Shown piece by piece: positions 42,755 to 52,151 of a stretch of DNA of 64,000 nt. The notes below the pieces were generated by a model. That model saw only the letters and a program-made list of their open reading frames with translations, had not been told where the DNA came from and searched no databases. Source of the DNA: Pseudanabaena mucicola FACHB-723 (GTDB lineage Bacteria > Cyanobacteriota > Cyanobacteriia > Pseudanabaenales > Pseudanabaenaceae). The stretch is from NCBI RefSeq assembly GCF_014696385.1, contig NZ_JACJQB010000006.1, forward strand, positions 62,001 through 126,000, given 5' to 3'. Every line of letters starts with the position of its first letter. Positions within the stretch are counted from its first letter, which is position 1. Both the position numbers and the translations under genes were made by a program.

Positions 42755-44544
42755 ATACGGCGAATCGAAATACAATCTGGGCGAGCATTGTTGCCGAAGA
42801 ACTCTATCGCTCTGGTGTGCGGACGGTTTGTGTTTCTCCCGGATCAAGGTCTACCCCCCTTGTGATTGCTTTTGCGGAACTGCGCGATCGTAGTCCCGAT
42901 TTTCAGATTTTGGTACATATCGATGAGCGATCGAGTAGCTTTTTTGCGTTAGGTGTTGCCAAAGTTCAGAAGTCTCCCGTAGCTTTGTTATGTACATCGG
43001 GAACTGCCGCCGCCAATTATTATCCTGCGATTATTGAAGCCTATTACAGCCAAATACCCCTAATTGTCTTAACCGCCGACCGTCCGCCAGAGATGCGCGA
43101 TTGTGGTTCTGGACAAACCATTGATCAAATTAATATCTATGGAAAACATGTTCGCTATTTCTTTGAAGTAGGAACGCCAGAGATGATAGGCTTCCGTTTA
43201 CGCTATTTGCGATCGCTGATCGGTCGTACCGTCAGTATTGCGATGGGCAAAGGTGACCCCCCCGCAGGAGCCGTGCATCTTAATTTTCCGTTCGCTGACC
43301 CGATGCCACCCTTCCCTGTCCCTCACGATGTGCCAGAGGATTTAGCCCTGAGTAGTCCTGAGGCGATGCGTGGCAATCCATCAGGAGCGGCTTATAGCCA
43401 AATTATCGCAGGAATGCGAGCCTTTGATACTGATACCATCGCTGCGATGGCAAATCAAATCATTAGCCATCCCAAGGGTGTGCTAGTTGTGGGTGTGTAC
43501 GACGCGCCCATAGGATTTCTAGAGGCAGTGCGGCACTTGGCGAGGGCAACGGGTTATCCGTTATTGATCGAAGCCACAGGAGCGCATCGTCACAATGAAA
43601 TTGGACATTACGATAGTTTTTTGCGATCGCAAAACTTCTGCAATACCCATGTTCCCGAACTGGTAATTCGCTTCGGAGCCATGCCCACTTCCAAAAGCTA
43701 TTTGCTCTGGCTTCAGAAACATATCAGTTGTCAGCAAATTGTCGTTGGCAGCACCAATAGCGACCCTACCCACGGGCTTACCCAAGCTTTAAATGTTGAT
43801 CCTGTCAGCCTTTGTCAACAGTTAGCGCACTATCTAGAAAACTATGCTCAATCTATCTGGCAAGATAAACAATGGCGTTTAGATTTTGAACTAGCGGAAA
43901 GTATTGCTGAACATACGATTACAGAATCCCTTGAAAAAATTGAGGAATTATTCGATGGCAAAGTCTATGGAGAACTCGCGCAAATTCTCCCCGAAGATAG
44001 TTATATCTATGTGGCAAGCAGTACACCAATTCGTGATTTAGATACATTCTTCCACTGCGATCGCCCAGTTACAGTTTTAGCGAATCGCGGTGCAAATGGT
44101 ATCGATGGCACTATATCCAGTGCGCTTGGTGCAGCTTGGGGTTGCGATCGACCCATGGTTCTCATTTGCGGAGATTTAGCCTTCTATCATGATTTAAATG
44201 GTTTACTTGCCGCCAAAAAATATCATATTTCGCTCACAGTAATTCTTTTAAATAACGATGGCGGTGGCATTTTTAATTTATTGCCAATTGCTAAATTTAC
44301 AGATACCTTTGAAGAATTCTTCGGCACATCTCACGGTATAGATTTTGCGCCAATTGTTAAGGCTTATGATTGCGAATATACATTGATTCAAGATTGGCAA
44401 CATTTTCATACAACATTGACAAATTCCCTCAATCAAAAAGGTACTCAAGTCCTAGAAATTAGAAGCGATCGCCAACGTAATCAAGAGCTTCATTTCACGA
44501 TTTGGAATCAGATTATCGAAAATTGCGATCGCAACTTTAGTTAA
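42751..44544 (+). CDS. menD: 2-succinyl-5-enolpyruvyl-6-hydroxy-3-cyclohexene-1-carboxylate synthase MenD
   Basis: 597 aa. The ThDP-enzyme order is seen: GVRTVCVSPGSRSTPLVIAF with HIDERSSSFFALGVAKVQKS (catalytic Glu region), LLCTSGTAAANYYPAIIEAY, VLTADRPPEMRDCGSGQTID, then the C-terminal cofactor domain with VLANRGANGIDGTISSALGA and the GDLAFYHDLNGLLAAKK ... N-N-D-G-G-G-I-F ThDP-magnesium motif. It joins isochorismate and 2-oxoglutarate for phylloquinone synthesis. It follows maf with a 4-nt overlap and ends at a hairpin facing nrtD. Confidence 0.95.
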   Translation: MNTANRNTIWASIVAEELYRSGVRTVCVSPGSRSTPLVIAFAELRDRSPDFQILVHIDERSSSFFALGVAKVQKSPVALLCTSGTAAANYYPAIIEAYYSQIPLIVLTADRPPEMRDCGSGQTIDQINIYGKHVRYFFEVGTPEMIGFRLRYLRSLIGRTVSIAMGKGDPPAGAVHLNFPFADPMPPFPVPHDVPEDLALSSPEAMRGNPSGAAYSQIIAGMRAFDTDTIAAMANQIISHPKGVLVVGVYDAPIGFLEAVRHLARATGYPLLIEATGAHRHNEIGHYDSFLRSQNFCNTHVPELVIRFGAMPTSKSYLLWLQKHISCQQIVVGSTNSDPTHGLTQALNVDPVSLCQQLAHYLENYAQSIWQDKQWRLDFELAESIAEHTITESLEKIEELFDGKVYGELAQILPEDSYIYVASSTPIRDLDTFFHCDRPVTVLANRGANGIDGTISSALGAAWGCDRPMVLICGDLAFYHDLNGLLAAKKYHISLTVILLNNDGGGIFNLLPIAKFTDTFEEFFGTSHGIDFAPIVKAYDCEYTLIQDWQHFHTTLTNSLNQKGTQVLEIRSDRQRNQELHFTIWNQIIENCDRNFS

Positions 44545-44548
44545 AGAG

Positions 44549-44579
44549 GCGATTGGTGGCGCGGAGTGTCACCAATCGC
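44549..44579. terminator. hairpin between menD and nrtD
   Basis: Arms GCGATTGGTG and CACCAATCGC with an 11-nt loop, between two convergent stops. There is no T-run; position supports a bidirectional terminator. Confidence 0.55.
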
Positions 44580-44585
44580 TGATGA

Positions 44586-45422
44586 TTACTCGTCGTGGGC
44601 AAAACGGTTATACAGAAAATCTAAAGCTGTATTTCTAAGATCGTAATATAAAGGATCTTCCATGATTTGGGCGCGATCGCGAGGACGGGCAAAGGGAATA
44701 GTCATGATTTCGCCAATACTTGCGGCTGGGCCATTGGTCATCATTACTAAGCGATCGGCTAGGAATAAAGCCTCATCAATATCATGGGTAATCATTAATA
44801 CCGTACAGCGATGCTCTGTCCAAATTTGCAATAGTTCCTCCTGCAATTCCTCTTTGGTGATTGCATCCAATGCCCCAAATGGTTCATCAAGAATTAATAC
44901 CTCGGGACGAATTGCTAAGGCTCTAGCGATCGATACACGCTGTTTCATCCCCCCTGAAATTTGGGTTGGCTTTTTCTCGGCAGCTTCGCTTAAGCCTACC
45001 ATCGCGAGGTGATGGCGAACGATATCATTTTTTTCACTTTTGGATAGGTTAGGATTTACCGAGTCCACTGCCAGCATCACATTTTCATAAACCGTTAACC
45101 AAGGTAACAGCGCATAGCCTTGAAATACGACCATGCGATCGGGCCCCGGTTTAGTGATTAATTTGCCATTTACGGATACTTCACCAATGGAAGGCTTAGA
45201 AAATCCACCAACCATATTAAGAAGTGTGGATTTGCCGCAGCCAGAGTGACCGATCAGGCAAATAAATTCACCTTCTTGAATATGTAAATTCACATCTTTG
45301 AGAACAACATATTCACCGTTATTTGGTGTGGGATAGATTTTAGAGACATTCTCAATGCGAAGGAAAGATTCTTGTGGTGGAATTGTTGCGATCGCGTTTC
45401 TGTTAAGGATGGTTTGGGTCAT
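44586..45422 (-). CDS. nrtD: nitrate ABC transporter ATP-binding protein NrtD
   Basis: 278 aa. Walker A is IGHSGCGKSTLLNMVGGFSK, signature QISGGMKQRVSIARALAIRP, Walker B LILDEPFGALDAITKEELQE, and the His-loop T-H-D-I-D-E-A. There is no C-terminal substrate-binding domain, which separates NrtD from NrtC. With NrtC it powers NrtB for high-affinity nitrate (and nitrite) uptake at the plasma membrane. It is the last gene of the operon and is preceded by a repeat at 45466. Confidence 0.93.
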   Translation of the reverse strand: MTQTILNRNAIATIPPQESFLRIENVSKIYPTPNNGEYVVLKDVNLHIQEGEFICLIGHSGCGKSTLLNMVGGFSKPSIGEVSVNGKLITKPGPDRMVVFQGYALLPWLTVYENVMLAVDSVNPNLSKSEKNDIVRHHLAMVGLSEAAEKKPTQISGGMKQRVSIARALAIRPEVLILDEPFGALDAITKEELQEELLQIWTEHRCTVLMITHDIDEALFLADRLVMMTNGPAASIGEIMTIPFARPRDRAQIMEDPLYYDLRNTALDFLYNRFAHDE

Positions 45423-45465
45423 AGGTCTTAGTTAACAAGTTTCTAAAGTTTTTGGAGGGAATAAG

Positions 45466-45569
45466 ACCCTCTCCCCTCTCCCCTCTCCCAAAAGGGGAGA
45501 GGAGAACAAGATAGGATTTTTCTAGCTCCCCCTCTCCCATTAAGGGAGAGGGGGCTGGGGGGTGAGGGA
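45466..45569. repeat. CCCCTCTCCC-type intergenic repeat, copy 3
   Basis: ACCCTCTCCCCTCTCCCCTC starts the block, AAAAGGGGAGAGGAGAACAAG forms a hairpin with it, and the second half CTCCCCCTCTCCC/GGGAGAGGGGG ends in GGGGGGTGAGGG. It fills the gap between nrtC and nrtD inside the operon, so it would be transcribed. Confidence 0.75.
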
Positions 45570-45571
45570 AG

Positions 45572-47569
45572 CTAAGCCACCATTCGCATTGATTCCATTG
45601 CAATTTCTGCCATTGTGATATTGCGCTTGATGTCTAACTGATTGAGATAGGCGATCGGATCTTCGGCATTAAAGGGAATATCGTCAAAGAGTTGAATCGC
45701 ATTGCGGCTATAGCTGATATCAGTCAGACCGAGTTCACGCGCTGCCGTACTGAATACGCCCACACGACAGGTTTTTTCTAATACTTCCACCCAGTTGCGA
45801 GGGAAGGGAACATCACCCCAACGCGCCATTTGGGTAATGTGCCAGAGATGTTCAGAGCGGCTAGGACGATTGACACCAGCGCCATAGAACTGATGGTGAG
45901 CAGGTTCTCGCATCGGGGTGTCGATCGCACAGGTGACATCATCGGGGTTGCCTAAATGGATGTAATTCACATTGGTGCTAACGTAGGCGCGACGGGAGAG
46001 AATTTGGCGGATCTCTTCGGCATTGTTAGAATCGGCGCAGTACATACAGGCTTCTAAAAGTGCCTTGACCAGTGCAATGTGGGTATTAGGATAGGCATTT
46101 GCCCAGTCTTCGCGCACGCCGAGAACTTTTCCGGGGTGACCATTCCAGATTTCTAAATCCGTAGCAACGGTGAAGCCGATATTTTCCATGGCGGCACGGA
46201 AGTTCCAAGGCTCACCAACACAGAAACCATCGATACTGCCTGCTTTCAGGTCAACCACCATTTGCGCGGGAGGAATAGTTTTCAGTTCCACATCAAGATC
46301 AGGGTCAATGCCGCCAGCCGCTAGCCAATAACGCAATAGCAGATTGTGCATCGATGAAGGATGGACTACGCCCATGCGGTGCGTGCGATCGCGAGTATTT
46401 TGGAGCATCGCTTTAAAATCAGCGAGGGTATGAATACCGCGATCATAGAAATGCTTATCTAGAGTAATGGCGTTACCGTTACGGGTCATGGTTAGCGCCG
46501 TGACGATGGGCTTACAAGTGCCCGCACCACCGAGGGTCATCCACATTGGTAAACCTGAAGGCATTTGTGCTGCATCGAGATAGCCGCCTGCAATACCATC
46601 GACAATGCCACGCCAACTGGTTTCACGAACGAGAGAAACTTCATCAAGTCCATGCTTCTCAAAGAAACCTTTCTCCTTCGCGATAGCGATCGGTGCACAG
46701 GCAGTTAAGGGAACGAAGCCGATCTCTAAGTTGACTTTTTCTAGACCGTGGCGGGCAACAGTGGCAACCTTACGGGCATTTAGTTTCTTGACGCGCTTTT
46801 GTTGGTTCAAGAAATAGATGATTTCGCTACGGAGACTGTAGTAACTAGGATGATTAACCGCTTCCATGCGTTGACGAGGACGAGGAATGTCAACTTCCAA
46901 AATGCCGCCAATTTTCGAGGCAGGGCCGTTGGTCAACATCACAATGCGATCGCTAAGTAGTACCGCTTCATCAACATCGTGGGTAACCATCACGGCAGTG
47001 ATCTGGTCTTCATTACAGATCTGCATCAACTTTTCTTGCAAGTTACCGCGAGTCAAGGCATCCAAAGCGCCAAAGGGTTCATCAAGGAGCAATAGCTTAG
47101 GACGGACAGCTAATGCGCGGGCGATCGCTACTCTTTGACGCATTCCCCCCGATAGCTGTGTTGGTGGCTTATCGATCGCATGGGCAAGCCCGACCATCTT
47201 CACATAGCGCTCCACTAAATCATGACGCTCACCCTTCGGCAAATGGGAAAGCACTTCATCAACAGCAAGAGCCACATTTTCGCGTACCGATAGCCAAGGC
47301 AATAGCGAATAGTTTTGAAATACCACCATGCGATCGGGGCCGGGGCGAGTGACGCGCTCATCTTCGAGCATGACTACGCCGCCAGTGGGTAAGTCTAGCC
47401 CTGCAATCATATTGAGCAAGGTGGATTTGCCGCAACCAGAGTGACCGATGAGGGAGATAAATTCACCTTTTTTTATTTGGAGATCAATTCCCTTGAGGGC
47501 AATATATTCTTTGCCACCGCCCAATGGGAAGGTTCTTTCTATTTGGTCAACTAAAACAAAGTCCTGCAT
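45572..47569 (-). CDS. nrtC: nitrate ABC transporter ATP-binding protein NrtC with C-terminal NrtA-like domain
   Basis: 665 aa, the usual two-domain form. Residues 1-255 form the ABC ATPase (IGHSGCGKSTLLNMIAGLDL, QLSGGMRQRVAIARALAVRP, LLLLDEPFGALDALTRGNLQ). From about 280 the chain resembles the substrate-binding protein NrtA (LEIGFVPLTACAPIAIAKEK, DAAQMPSGLPMWMTLGG, SIDGFCVGEPWNFRAAMENI). In the known transporter this cytosolic domain inhibits uptake when ammonium is present. The gene lies between nrtB and nrtD in the expected order. Confidence 0.95.
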   Translation of the reverse strand: MQDFVLVDQIERTFPLGGGKEYIALKGIDLQIKKGEFISLIGHSGCGKSTLLNMIAGLDLPTGGVVMLEDERVTRPGPDRMVVFQNYSLLPWLSVRENVALAVDEVLSHLPKGERHDLVERYVKMVGLAHAIDKPPTQLSGGMRQRVAIARALAVRPKLLLLDEPFGALDALTRGNLQEKLMQICNEDQITAVMVTHDVDEAVLLSDRIVMLTNGPASKIGGILEVDIPRPRQRMEAVNHPSYYSLRSEIIYFLNQQKRVKKLNARKVATVARHGLEKVNLEIGFVPLTACAPIAIAKEKGFFEKHGLDEVSLVRETSWRGIVDGIAGGYLDAAQMPSGLPMWMTLGGAGTCKPIVTALTMTRNGNAITLDKHFYDRGIHTLADFKAMLQNTRDRTHRMGVVHPSSMHNLLLRYWLAAGGIDPDLDVELKTIPPAQMVVDLKAGSIDGFCVGEPWNFRAAMENIGFTVATDLEIWNGHPGKVLGVREDWANAYPNTHIALVKALLEACMYCADSNNAEEIRQILSRRAYVSTNVNYIHLGNPDDVTCAIDTPMREPAHHQFYGAGVNRPSRSEHLWHITQMARWGDVPFPRNWVEVLEKTCRVGVFSTAARELGLTDISYSRNAIQLFDDIPFNAEDPIAYLNQLDIKRNITMAEIAMESMRMVA

Positions 47570-47607
47570 TTTAAAATTTCTCCTTTCTTCATATAAAACT
47601 GTTTTTA

Positions 47608-47688
47608 ACCCCTCCCTAACCCTCCCCTTGAAAGGGGAGGGAACAAGACTTCCAATCTCCCCCCTTTCAAGGGGAGACTAAGGGAGAT
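47608..47688. repeat. CCCCTCTCCC-like intergenic repeat, copy 4
   Basis: ACCCCTCCCTAACCCTCCCC is followed by TTGAAAGGGGAGGGAACAAG, then CTCCCCCCTTTCAAGGGGAG. It is a variant of the family at 29503, 30540 and 45466, placed between nrtB and nrtC inside the operon. Confidence 0.7.
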
Positions 47689-47689
47689 A

Positions 47690-48532
47690 TTACTTCTGTT
47701 CTTCAGGCAAGATCACATTTTGCAGCCATGCCACAGCGCGATCGAGAATCAAACCAACAGCACCGATGTAAACTAGCGCCAAGATAACTTCGCCCACTTT
47801 GTCATTGGTGTAAGAGTTCCAGATGAAGAAACCGATCCCGACAATCCCTGACATGATGATTTCGGCGGCGATAATGGCAAGCCATGCGAGACCGATGGAA
47901 ATGCGTAAACCAGTGAAAATATAAGGCAGTGCCGAAGGAATCAAAATCTTGAAGAAATACTTTTGGCGAGAGAGTTGCAGCACCCGCGAAACGTTGCGAT
48001 AGTCCTGAGGGATTTGCTTCACACCCACAGTGGTATTTAACAAGATTGGCCATACAGCAGTGATGAAGATAACAAACAATGCTGCTGGTTCATTTTGACG
48101 CAATGCTGCAAGTGCGATTGGAACCCATGCAAGAGGTGGTACTGTTCGTAAAAACTGGAAGAGAGGATCGAGAGCTTTGTCAATTACTGGCGTTGTGCCG
48201 ATTAAAATACCCATACCGATACCGACGATCGCGGCTAGTGAGTAACCTTTAGCAACACGCTCGAAGCTAGCGAGAGTCTGCCAGAAAAGTCCTTTATCAG
48301 TGCCACCACGATCGAAGAAGGGATACAGTAACAGGGTACGAGTGTTTTTCTCAGAAATGATATTAATGGGACTTGGTAACTTGAGTAAGCCCGTGCCAGA
48401 GAGGATTTGCCATAGGAGCAAAAATCCCAAAAGTCCGATAATTGGCAGTGCCCAGTTTTGAGCATTTTTTTGCCAGAATTTGCTGAGCGATCTCCCTAAG
48501 CTACCGTTACGATTACCAATACTTGCTGCCAT
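47690..48532 (-). CDS. nrtB: nitrate ABC transporter permease NrtB
   Basis: 280 aa with about six membrane segments (for example WALPIIGLLGFLLLWQILSG near residue 28, and GIVGIGFFIWNSYTNDKVGE late). The inner-membrane permease EAA loop is ALPYIFTGLRISIGLAWLAI near 198. IPQDYRNVSRVLQLSRQKYF is shared with SsuC/TauC/NrtB permeases. It forms the transmembrane channel with NrtC/NrtD on the cytosolic side. It follows the porin gene by 49 nt. Confidence 0.93.
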   Translation of the reverse strand: MAASIGNRNGSLGRSLSKFWQKNAQNWALPIIGLLGFLLLWQILSGTGLLKLPSPINIISEKNTRTLLLYPFFDRGGTDKGLFWQTLASFERVAKGYSLAAIVGIGMGILIGTTPVIDKALDPLFQFLRTVPPLAWVPIALAALRQNEPAALFVIFITAVWPILLNTTVGVKQIPQDYRNVSRVLQLSRQKYFFKILIPSALPYIFTGLRISIGLAWLAIIAAEIIMSGIVGIGFFIWNSYTNDKVGEVILALVYIGAVGLILDRAVAWLQNVILPEEQK

Positions 48533-48581
48533 AAACTATTTACTCCTATGAAATTTAATTGGTTGTTAGCTGTTGTTTTTT

Positions 48582-50309
48582 TTAGAATGTGAAGGTGGTT
48601 CGTAATACCCCAACAGTTGCGGTAGGGGCGTTATTGATGCCTTCAGGATTAAATACAAAGAACACGCCGGGGGTAATACTGATATTTCTAGATACTTTGA
48701 AGTTGAAATATCCTTCTAATTGATATGGCTTGGCTGTGGCTGTATTGGGAATAGTGGCAAGTCCACCAGCAGCACTACGGGCTAGAGGTTGACCGAAGAG
48801 AACACCTGCTGTATTGCCCTCCTGAAAGACATCGCTAAAATGGAATCCACTCATCCAACTAGTAAAAGTGGTGGAAGCATCCTTATTAGTAAGATTGGCA
48901 AAAATCCAAGCGCCAGACAGGTTAAAAGCAATCTTAGGGGTAATCCGCCATGTTAAAGTCGAGCCGATAGAATTCAGTTTAATTGGGTCGTCTAGTTCTG
49001 TCTCTGCGCCACTAATTGCATTAATGTCTGCGGAAGCTAAACCAGTTCCCAAAATATTGATCTGGTGATAGCTATTGGCATAGTTAAGTCCGATGTCTAA
49101 ATTGGAAGTGGGTTTGAGGGTTAATTGAGCAGCCGCAATGGTACTACCACCAAAGAAGCCTGCACCAAGCAAAGTAGTGGGGCTGTTAGCTGCGATCGCA
49201 GAGTTGACACTGCCGTATAAAGCTCGCAAATCAACCTGATCAGAGGGATTCCAGATTAAACCAACAGCAGCAGCTAGCCCAGTACCAGATGTACCTCCAG
49301 ATACACGAGTCGCCGCATTTAAGCCTTGACCAAAACGGGAGATAGAGCCTTGACCTTCACTAGCAAATGGGCTAATCGCAGGGAAAGCATCGGAAACTTC
49401 CGCATTGGAACCTGCAAACATTGTCAACTTATCGGCAACTGGGAAAATGTAGAGCAGCTTGTAAAGATTGACCGAGTTGGCGGCGGCTGTATTGGAGTTC
49501 GATGGATTGAAGTTGATAAATTGATTCTCAAATCCTAGACGGACATTACTAGAACTTTTGATGGGGTCATCCGCATAGCCTAAAGGTGCAGCTAGACTGT
49601 TGATATTGCTGGCTTGCAAGCCCGTAATCAATAAGTCCTTACCAGAAAAACTGGTCAATAAATTCAGGCGTACACGGTTATTAAAAGCAATGTTAGTGTT
49701 TGTACCACCGTTGTTAGGATTTGCTCCTGTTGCGCCCGACACGCTGAAAATCGCTTCGCCACTTAGTTTAGTTGTCGTGGAGAACTGTTGCGCTTCCAGT
49801 TTGGCGGTTTTCGCATCAAGGGCATCAACTCGTCCACGCAGGGTTGCGAGTTCGGCGGCAAATTCCTCTTGGAGTTTTTGTAGGGTTGCGAGGTCTTCTT
49901 TACTAACCTTGTCAGATAGTCCCGCCGAAACAATCTCATTGATTTTGTCAAGACAAGCATTTAAGCCAGCCGCAAACTCGTAGCGAGAGGCTACTTGTTT
50001 GCCGCGAAATGTGCTATCGGGATAGCCTGCGATGCAACCATAGCGCTCAACTAGGGATTGTAAAGCGGTGAAAGCCCAATCCGTAGGACGTACATCTGAT
50101 AGTTGAGAAACTGATGTGACATTTTGAGCAATGGGATCAGTTGCGATCGCATTATGTTGAATTTCGCTAGCGATTGGTGAAACAGTAGAGGTTGTATTTG
50201 AAGTTAAATTGTCGGGATTGGCTTCTGCCGATGATGATATAAATATGACTCCTAGTGATAGAGACAAACTTATTAGAAGTAATTCAAGTTTACTAGTGTG
50301 AATTTTCAA
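48582..50309 (-). CDS. SLH-domain outer-membrane porin (cyanobacterial OprB/iron-uptake-porin family)
   Basis: 575 aa from a TTG at 50309, with GAGAG upstream; no good ATG gives a signal peptide. Residues 1-30 (LELLLISLSLSLGVIFISSS, then AEA) are a signal peptide. Residues about 68-125 are an SLH domain (DVRPTDWAFTALQSLVERYG, FRGKQVASRYEFAAGLNACL) that binds cell-wall polymers, then a coiled coil (EEFAAELATLRGRVDALDAK), then a beta-barrel of alternating strands ending in F-T-F. It lies inside the nitrate operon between nrtA and nrtB, so it probably lets nitrate cross the outer membrane; substrate is inference. Confidence 0.88.
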   Translation of the reverse strand: MKIHTSKLELLLISLSLSLGVIFISSSAEANPDNLTSNTTSTVSPIASEIQHNAIATDPIAQNVTSVSQLSDVRPTDWAFTALQSLVERYGCIAGYPDSTFRGKQVASRYEFAAGLNACLDKINEIVSAGLSDKVSKEDLATLQKLQEEFAAELATLRGRVDALDAKTAKLEAQQFSTTTKLSGEAIFSVSGATGANPNNGGTNTNIAFNNRVRLNLLTSFSGKDLLITGLQASNINSLAAPLGYADDPIKSSSNVRLGFENQFINFNPSNSNTAAANSVNLYKLLYIFPVADKLTMFAGSNAEVSDAFPAISPFASEGQGSISRFGQGLNAATRVSGGTSGTGLAAAVGLIWNPSDQVDLRALYGSVNSAIAANSPTTLLGAGFFGGSTIAAAQLTLKPTSNLDIGLNYANSYHQINILGTGLASADINAISGAETELDDPIKLNSIGSTLTWRITPKIAFNLSGAWIFANLTNKDASTTFTSWMSGFHFSDVFQEGNTAGVLFGQPLARSAAGGLATIPNTATAKPYQLEGYFNFKVSRNISITPGVFFVFNPEGINNAPTATVGVLRTTFTF

Positions 50310-50451
50310 AATTAACGGCTCTCTCTTAATAGTTTTGATTCGCTTGCTTATCTATCTAGAATTCTTTAAGTCTTTAGGTTTGGTTTAGATGTGATTGACA
50401 TGAGTTTTGACCACATCACATCTAAACTCTGCATAAATCCTATGCTTGGGA

Positions 50452-51801
50452 CTATGCCTTCTTAATCTTCAATCCATCCAGATAAGCCTGTGGATTCTCA
50501 GGATCGAATTTTGTACCATCAAAGAATTCTTCAATGCCGCGAGAAGTGCTAGGGGGAATGTCGGCGGTGAATCCTGCTTCCTTAGCAGCTTCGCGCCAGA
50601 TATCTTCGCGATTGATCTTTTTAATCAAATCCTTAGCCGTAGCTAAAGACTCTTTTGGCAAGAAGCCCCAGCGCACACTCTCAGTGATGAACCAAAGATC
50701 GTGACTCTGATAGGGATAAGACACATTGCCCTTCGCGTCTTTCCAATAGAGAGGAGCCATGCTCTTGTCATCAATGATGCGTCCATCACCCATATCGTAC
50801 TTACCCATCATCGGGTCAGTAAGGATTTCAGGATCAACACCAAAATAGTTTTGACCCGAAACAATCTGGATGAGTTCTTTGCGGTTGTCAAAGTTATCGC
50901 ACCATTGCTGTGCTTCCATGATTGCCTTCAGCACAGCCTTGGTTGCCTTAGGGTTTTTATCAACCCAATCGGCACGCATCGCCAAATATTCTTCAGGATG
51001 TCCTTTCCAAATTTCGGCAGTGAGAGCCGAGACGAATCCAATTTTTTCTTTAACGATGCGATAGGGCCAAGGGTCACCTGTACTGAAGGCATCCATTGTG
51101 CCAGTTTTCATGTTGGCAACGGTTTGGGCGGCGGGTACAGTTAGCAGATCAATGTCAGCATCTGGATCGACTCCATTGGCAGCTAACCAGTAACGAATCC
51201 AGAACTCTTGATTAGCTTTGGGGAATGTGTAAGCCGCTTTAAACTTTTTCCCTTCTGATTTCATCTTGTCAATGACTGGCTTTATCTTGTCAGATTTCAG
51301 AGCTAGCCCCTGATCTTTTAGCTTACCTGCGATCGCAATGCCATTGCCGTGAGTATTTAATTGGAGCAATACGTACATTGGAACTTTGAGATTGTCGGTA
51401 ATAATACCTTCTGACATTAAGTAAGGCATGGGCATTTGCCATTGACCGCCATCAATACCACCTGCGGAGGAACCGATTTTAGCGTTATCTCTAGCCGCAC
51501 CCCAGTTAGCTTGCTTTGAGATATCAACATCAGTCATGCCATACTTTGCAAAGAAGCCCTTTTCTTTAGCAATAATTAATGGTGCAGCCTCAACAATTGG
51601 TAAGTAACCGAGCTTGACCTTCGTAATTTCAGGGACTTGCTCTGGGGGAAGATTGATCTTAGTAGCATTAGTAGAACTTATAGTTGGTGTGTCCTCAGGT
51701 GGGTTACCCAAACATCCTTTAAGAAGTACAGAACTAAGTGCTGTTGCCCCTGCTGTAGCAAGGAAACGTCGTCGTGAAATATTGTTTTTGAGACTAGACA
51801 T
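50452..51801 (-). CDS. nrtA: nitrate/nitrite-binding lipoprotein NrtA
   Basis: 449 aa from ATG 51801; a TTG at 51828 is less likely. The start [18 protein letters not shown] has a twin-arginine-like signal ending at Cys in L-L-K-G-C-L-G, so the protein is probably a lipoprotein. The mature part has [24 protein letters not shown]-type text [20 protein letters not shown], and [20 protein letters not shown] near the nitrate pocket, matching NrtA and the C-half of NrtC. It delivers nitrate to NrtB in the periplasm. It is the first gene of the operon; 142 nt separate it from the porin. Confidence 0.94.
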   Translation of the reverse strand: MSSLKNNISRRRFLATAGATALSSVLLKGCLGNPPEDTPTISSTNATKINLPPEQVPEITKVKLGYLPIVEAAPLIIAKEKGFFAKYGMTDVDISKQANWGAARDNAKIGSSAGGIDGGQWQMPMPYLMSEGIITDNLKVPMYVLLQLNTHGNGIAIAGKLKDQGLALKSDKIKPVIDKMKSEGKKFKAAYTFPKANQEFWIRYWLAANGVDPDADIDLLTVPAAQTVANMKTGTMDAFSTGDPWPYRIVKEKIGFVSALTAEIWKGHPEEYLAMRADWVDKNPKATKAVLKAIMEAQQWCDNFDNRKELIQIVSGQNYFGVDPEILTDPMMGKYDMGDGRIIDDKSMAPLYWKDAKGNVSYPYQSHDLWFITESVRWGFLPKESLATAKDLIKKINREDIWREAAKEAGFTADIPPSTSRGIEEFFDGTKFDPENPQAYLDGLKIKKA

Positions 51802-52151
51802 AGCTTCTAAAGGCTTTTGTAATAACAATTGGTTTCTTTGTGTTGCTATCTTAGGGTGAATAGTAGATAGAGTAAAGTCTATTATTTTTATAATAAAGAT
51901 AAGTTAAAATCTATGCATTTTTTTGATAAAGTTTCTATAGGTAAATTTATATGGTTATCATCCTTATGTAGCTATAAATCATCTTTTGCATGTGTCAAAT
52001 CTAGCTTTGAGCGATAATAGCTGTAGATTGGTTAGATAAATAAATCTAATCAATCTGCGAGGCAAACTCATAAATCCCTAACAAGGCGCTTAAGCCCCTT
52101 GCTTGTTGAAATTACTTCTAAACTAATCTCACTATCCAATAGCAAAAAATC
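51802..52151. other. divergent promoter region of nrtA and the polyferredoxin gene
   Basis: About 350 nt. I checked each GTA for an NtcA site (GTA-N8-TAC) and found none, which is unexpected for a nitrate operon; degenerate sites cannot be excluded. The part nearest nrtA is very AT-rich (TATTATTTTTATAATAAAG). An imperfect CAAGGCGCTTAAGCCCCTTG hairpin lies at 52083-52102. No gene is seen. Confidence 0.5.

Noticed and set aside
50701-51144. 147-codon plus-strand frame opposite nrtA
   Set aside because: It is antisense to a clear NrtA coding region and has no family resemblance.
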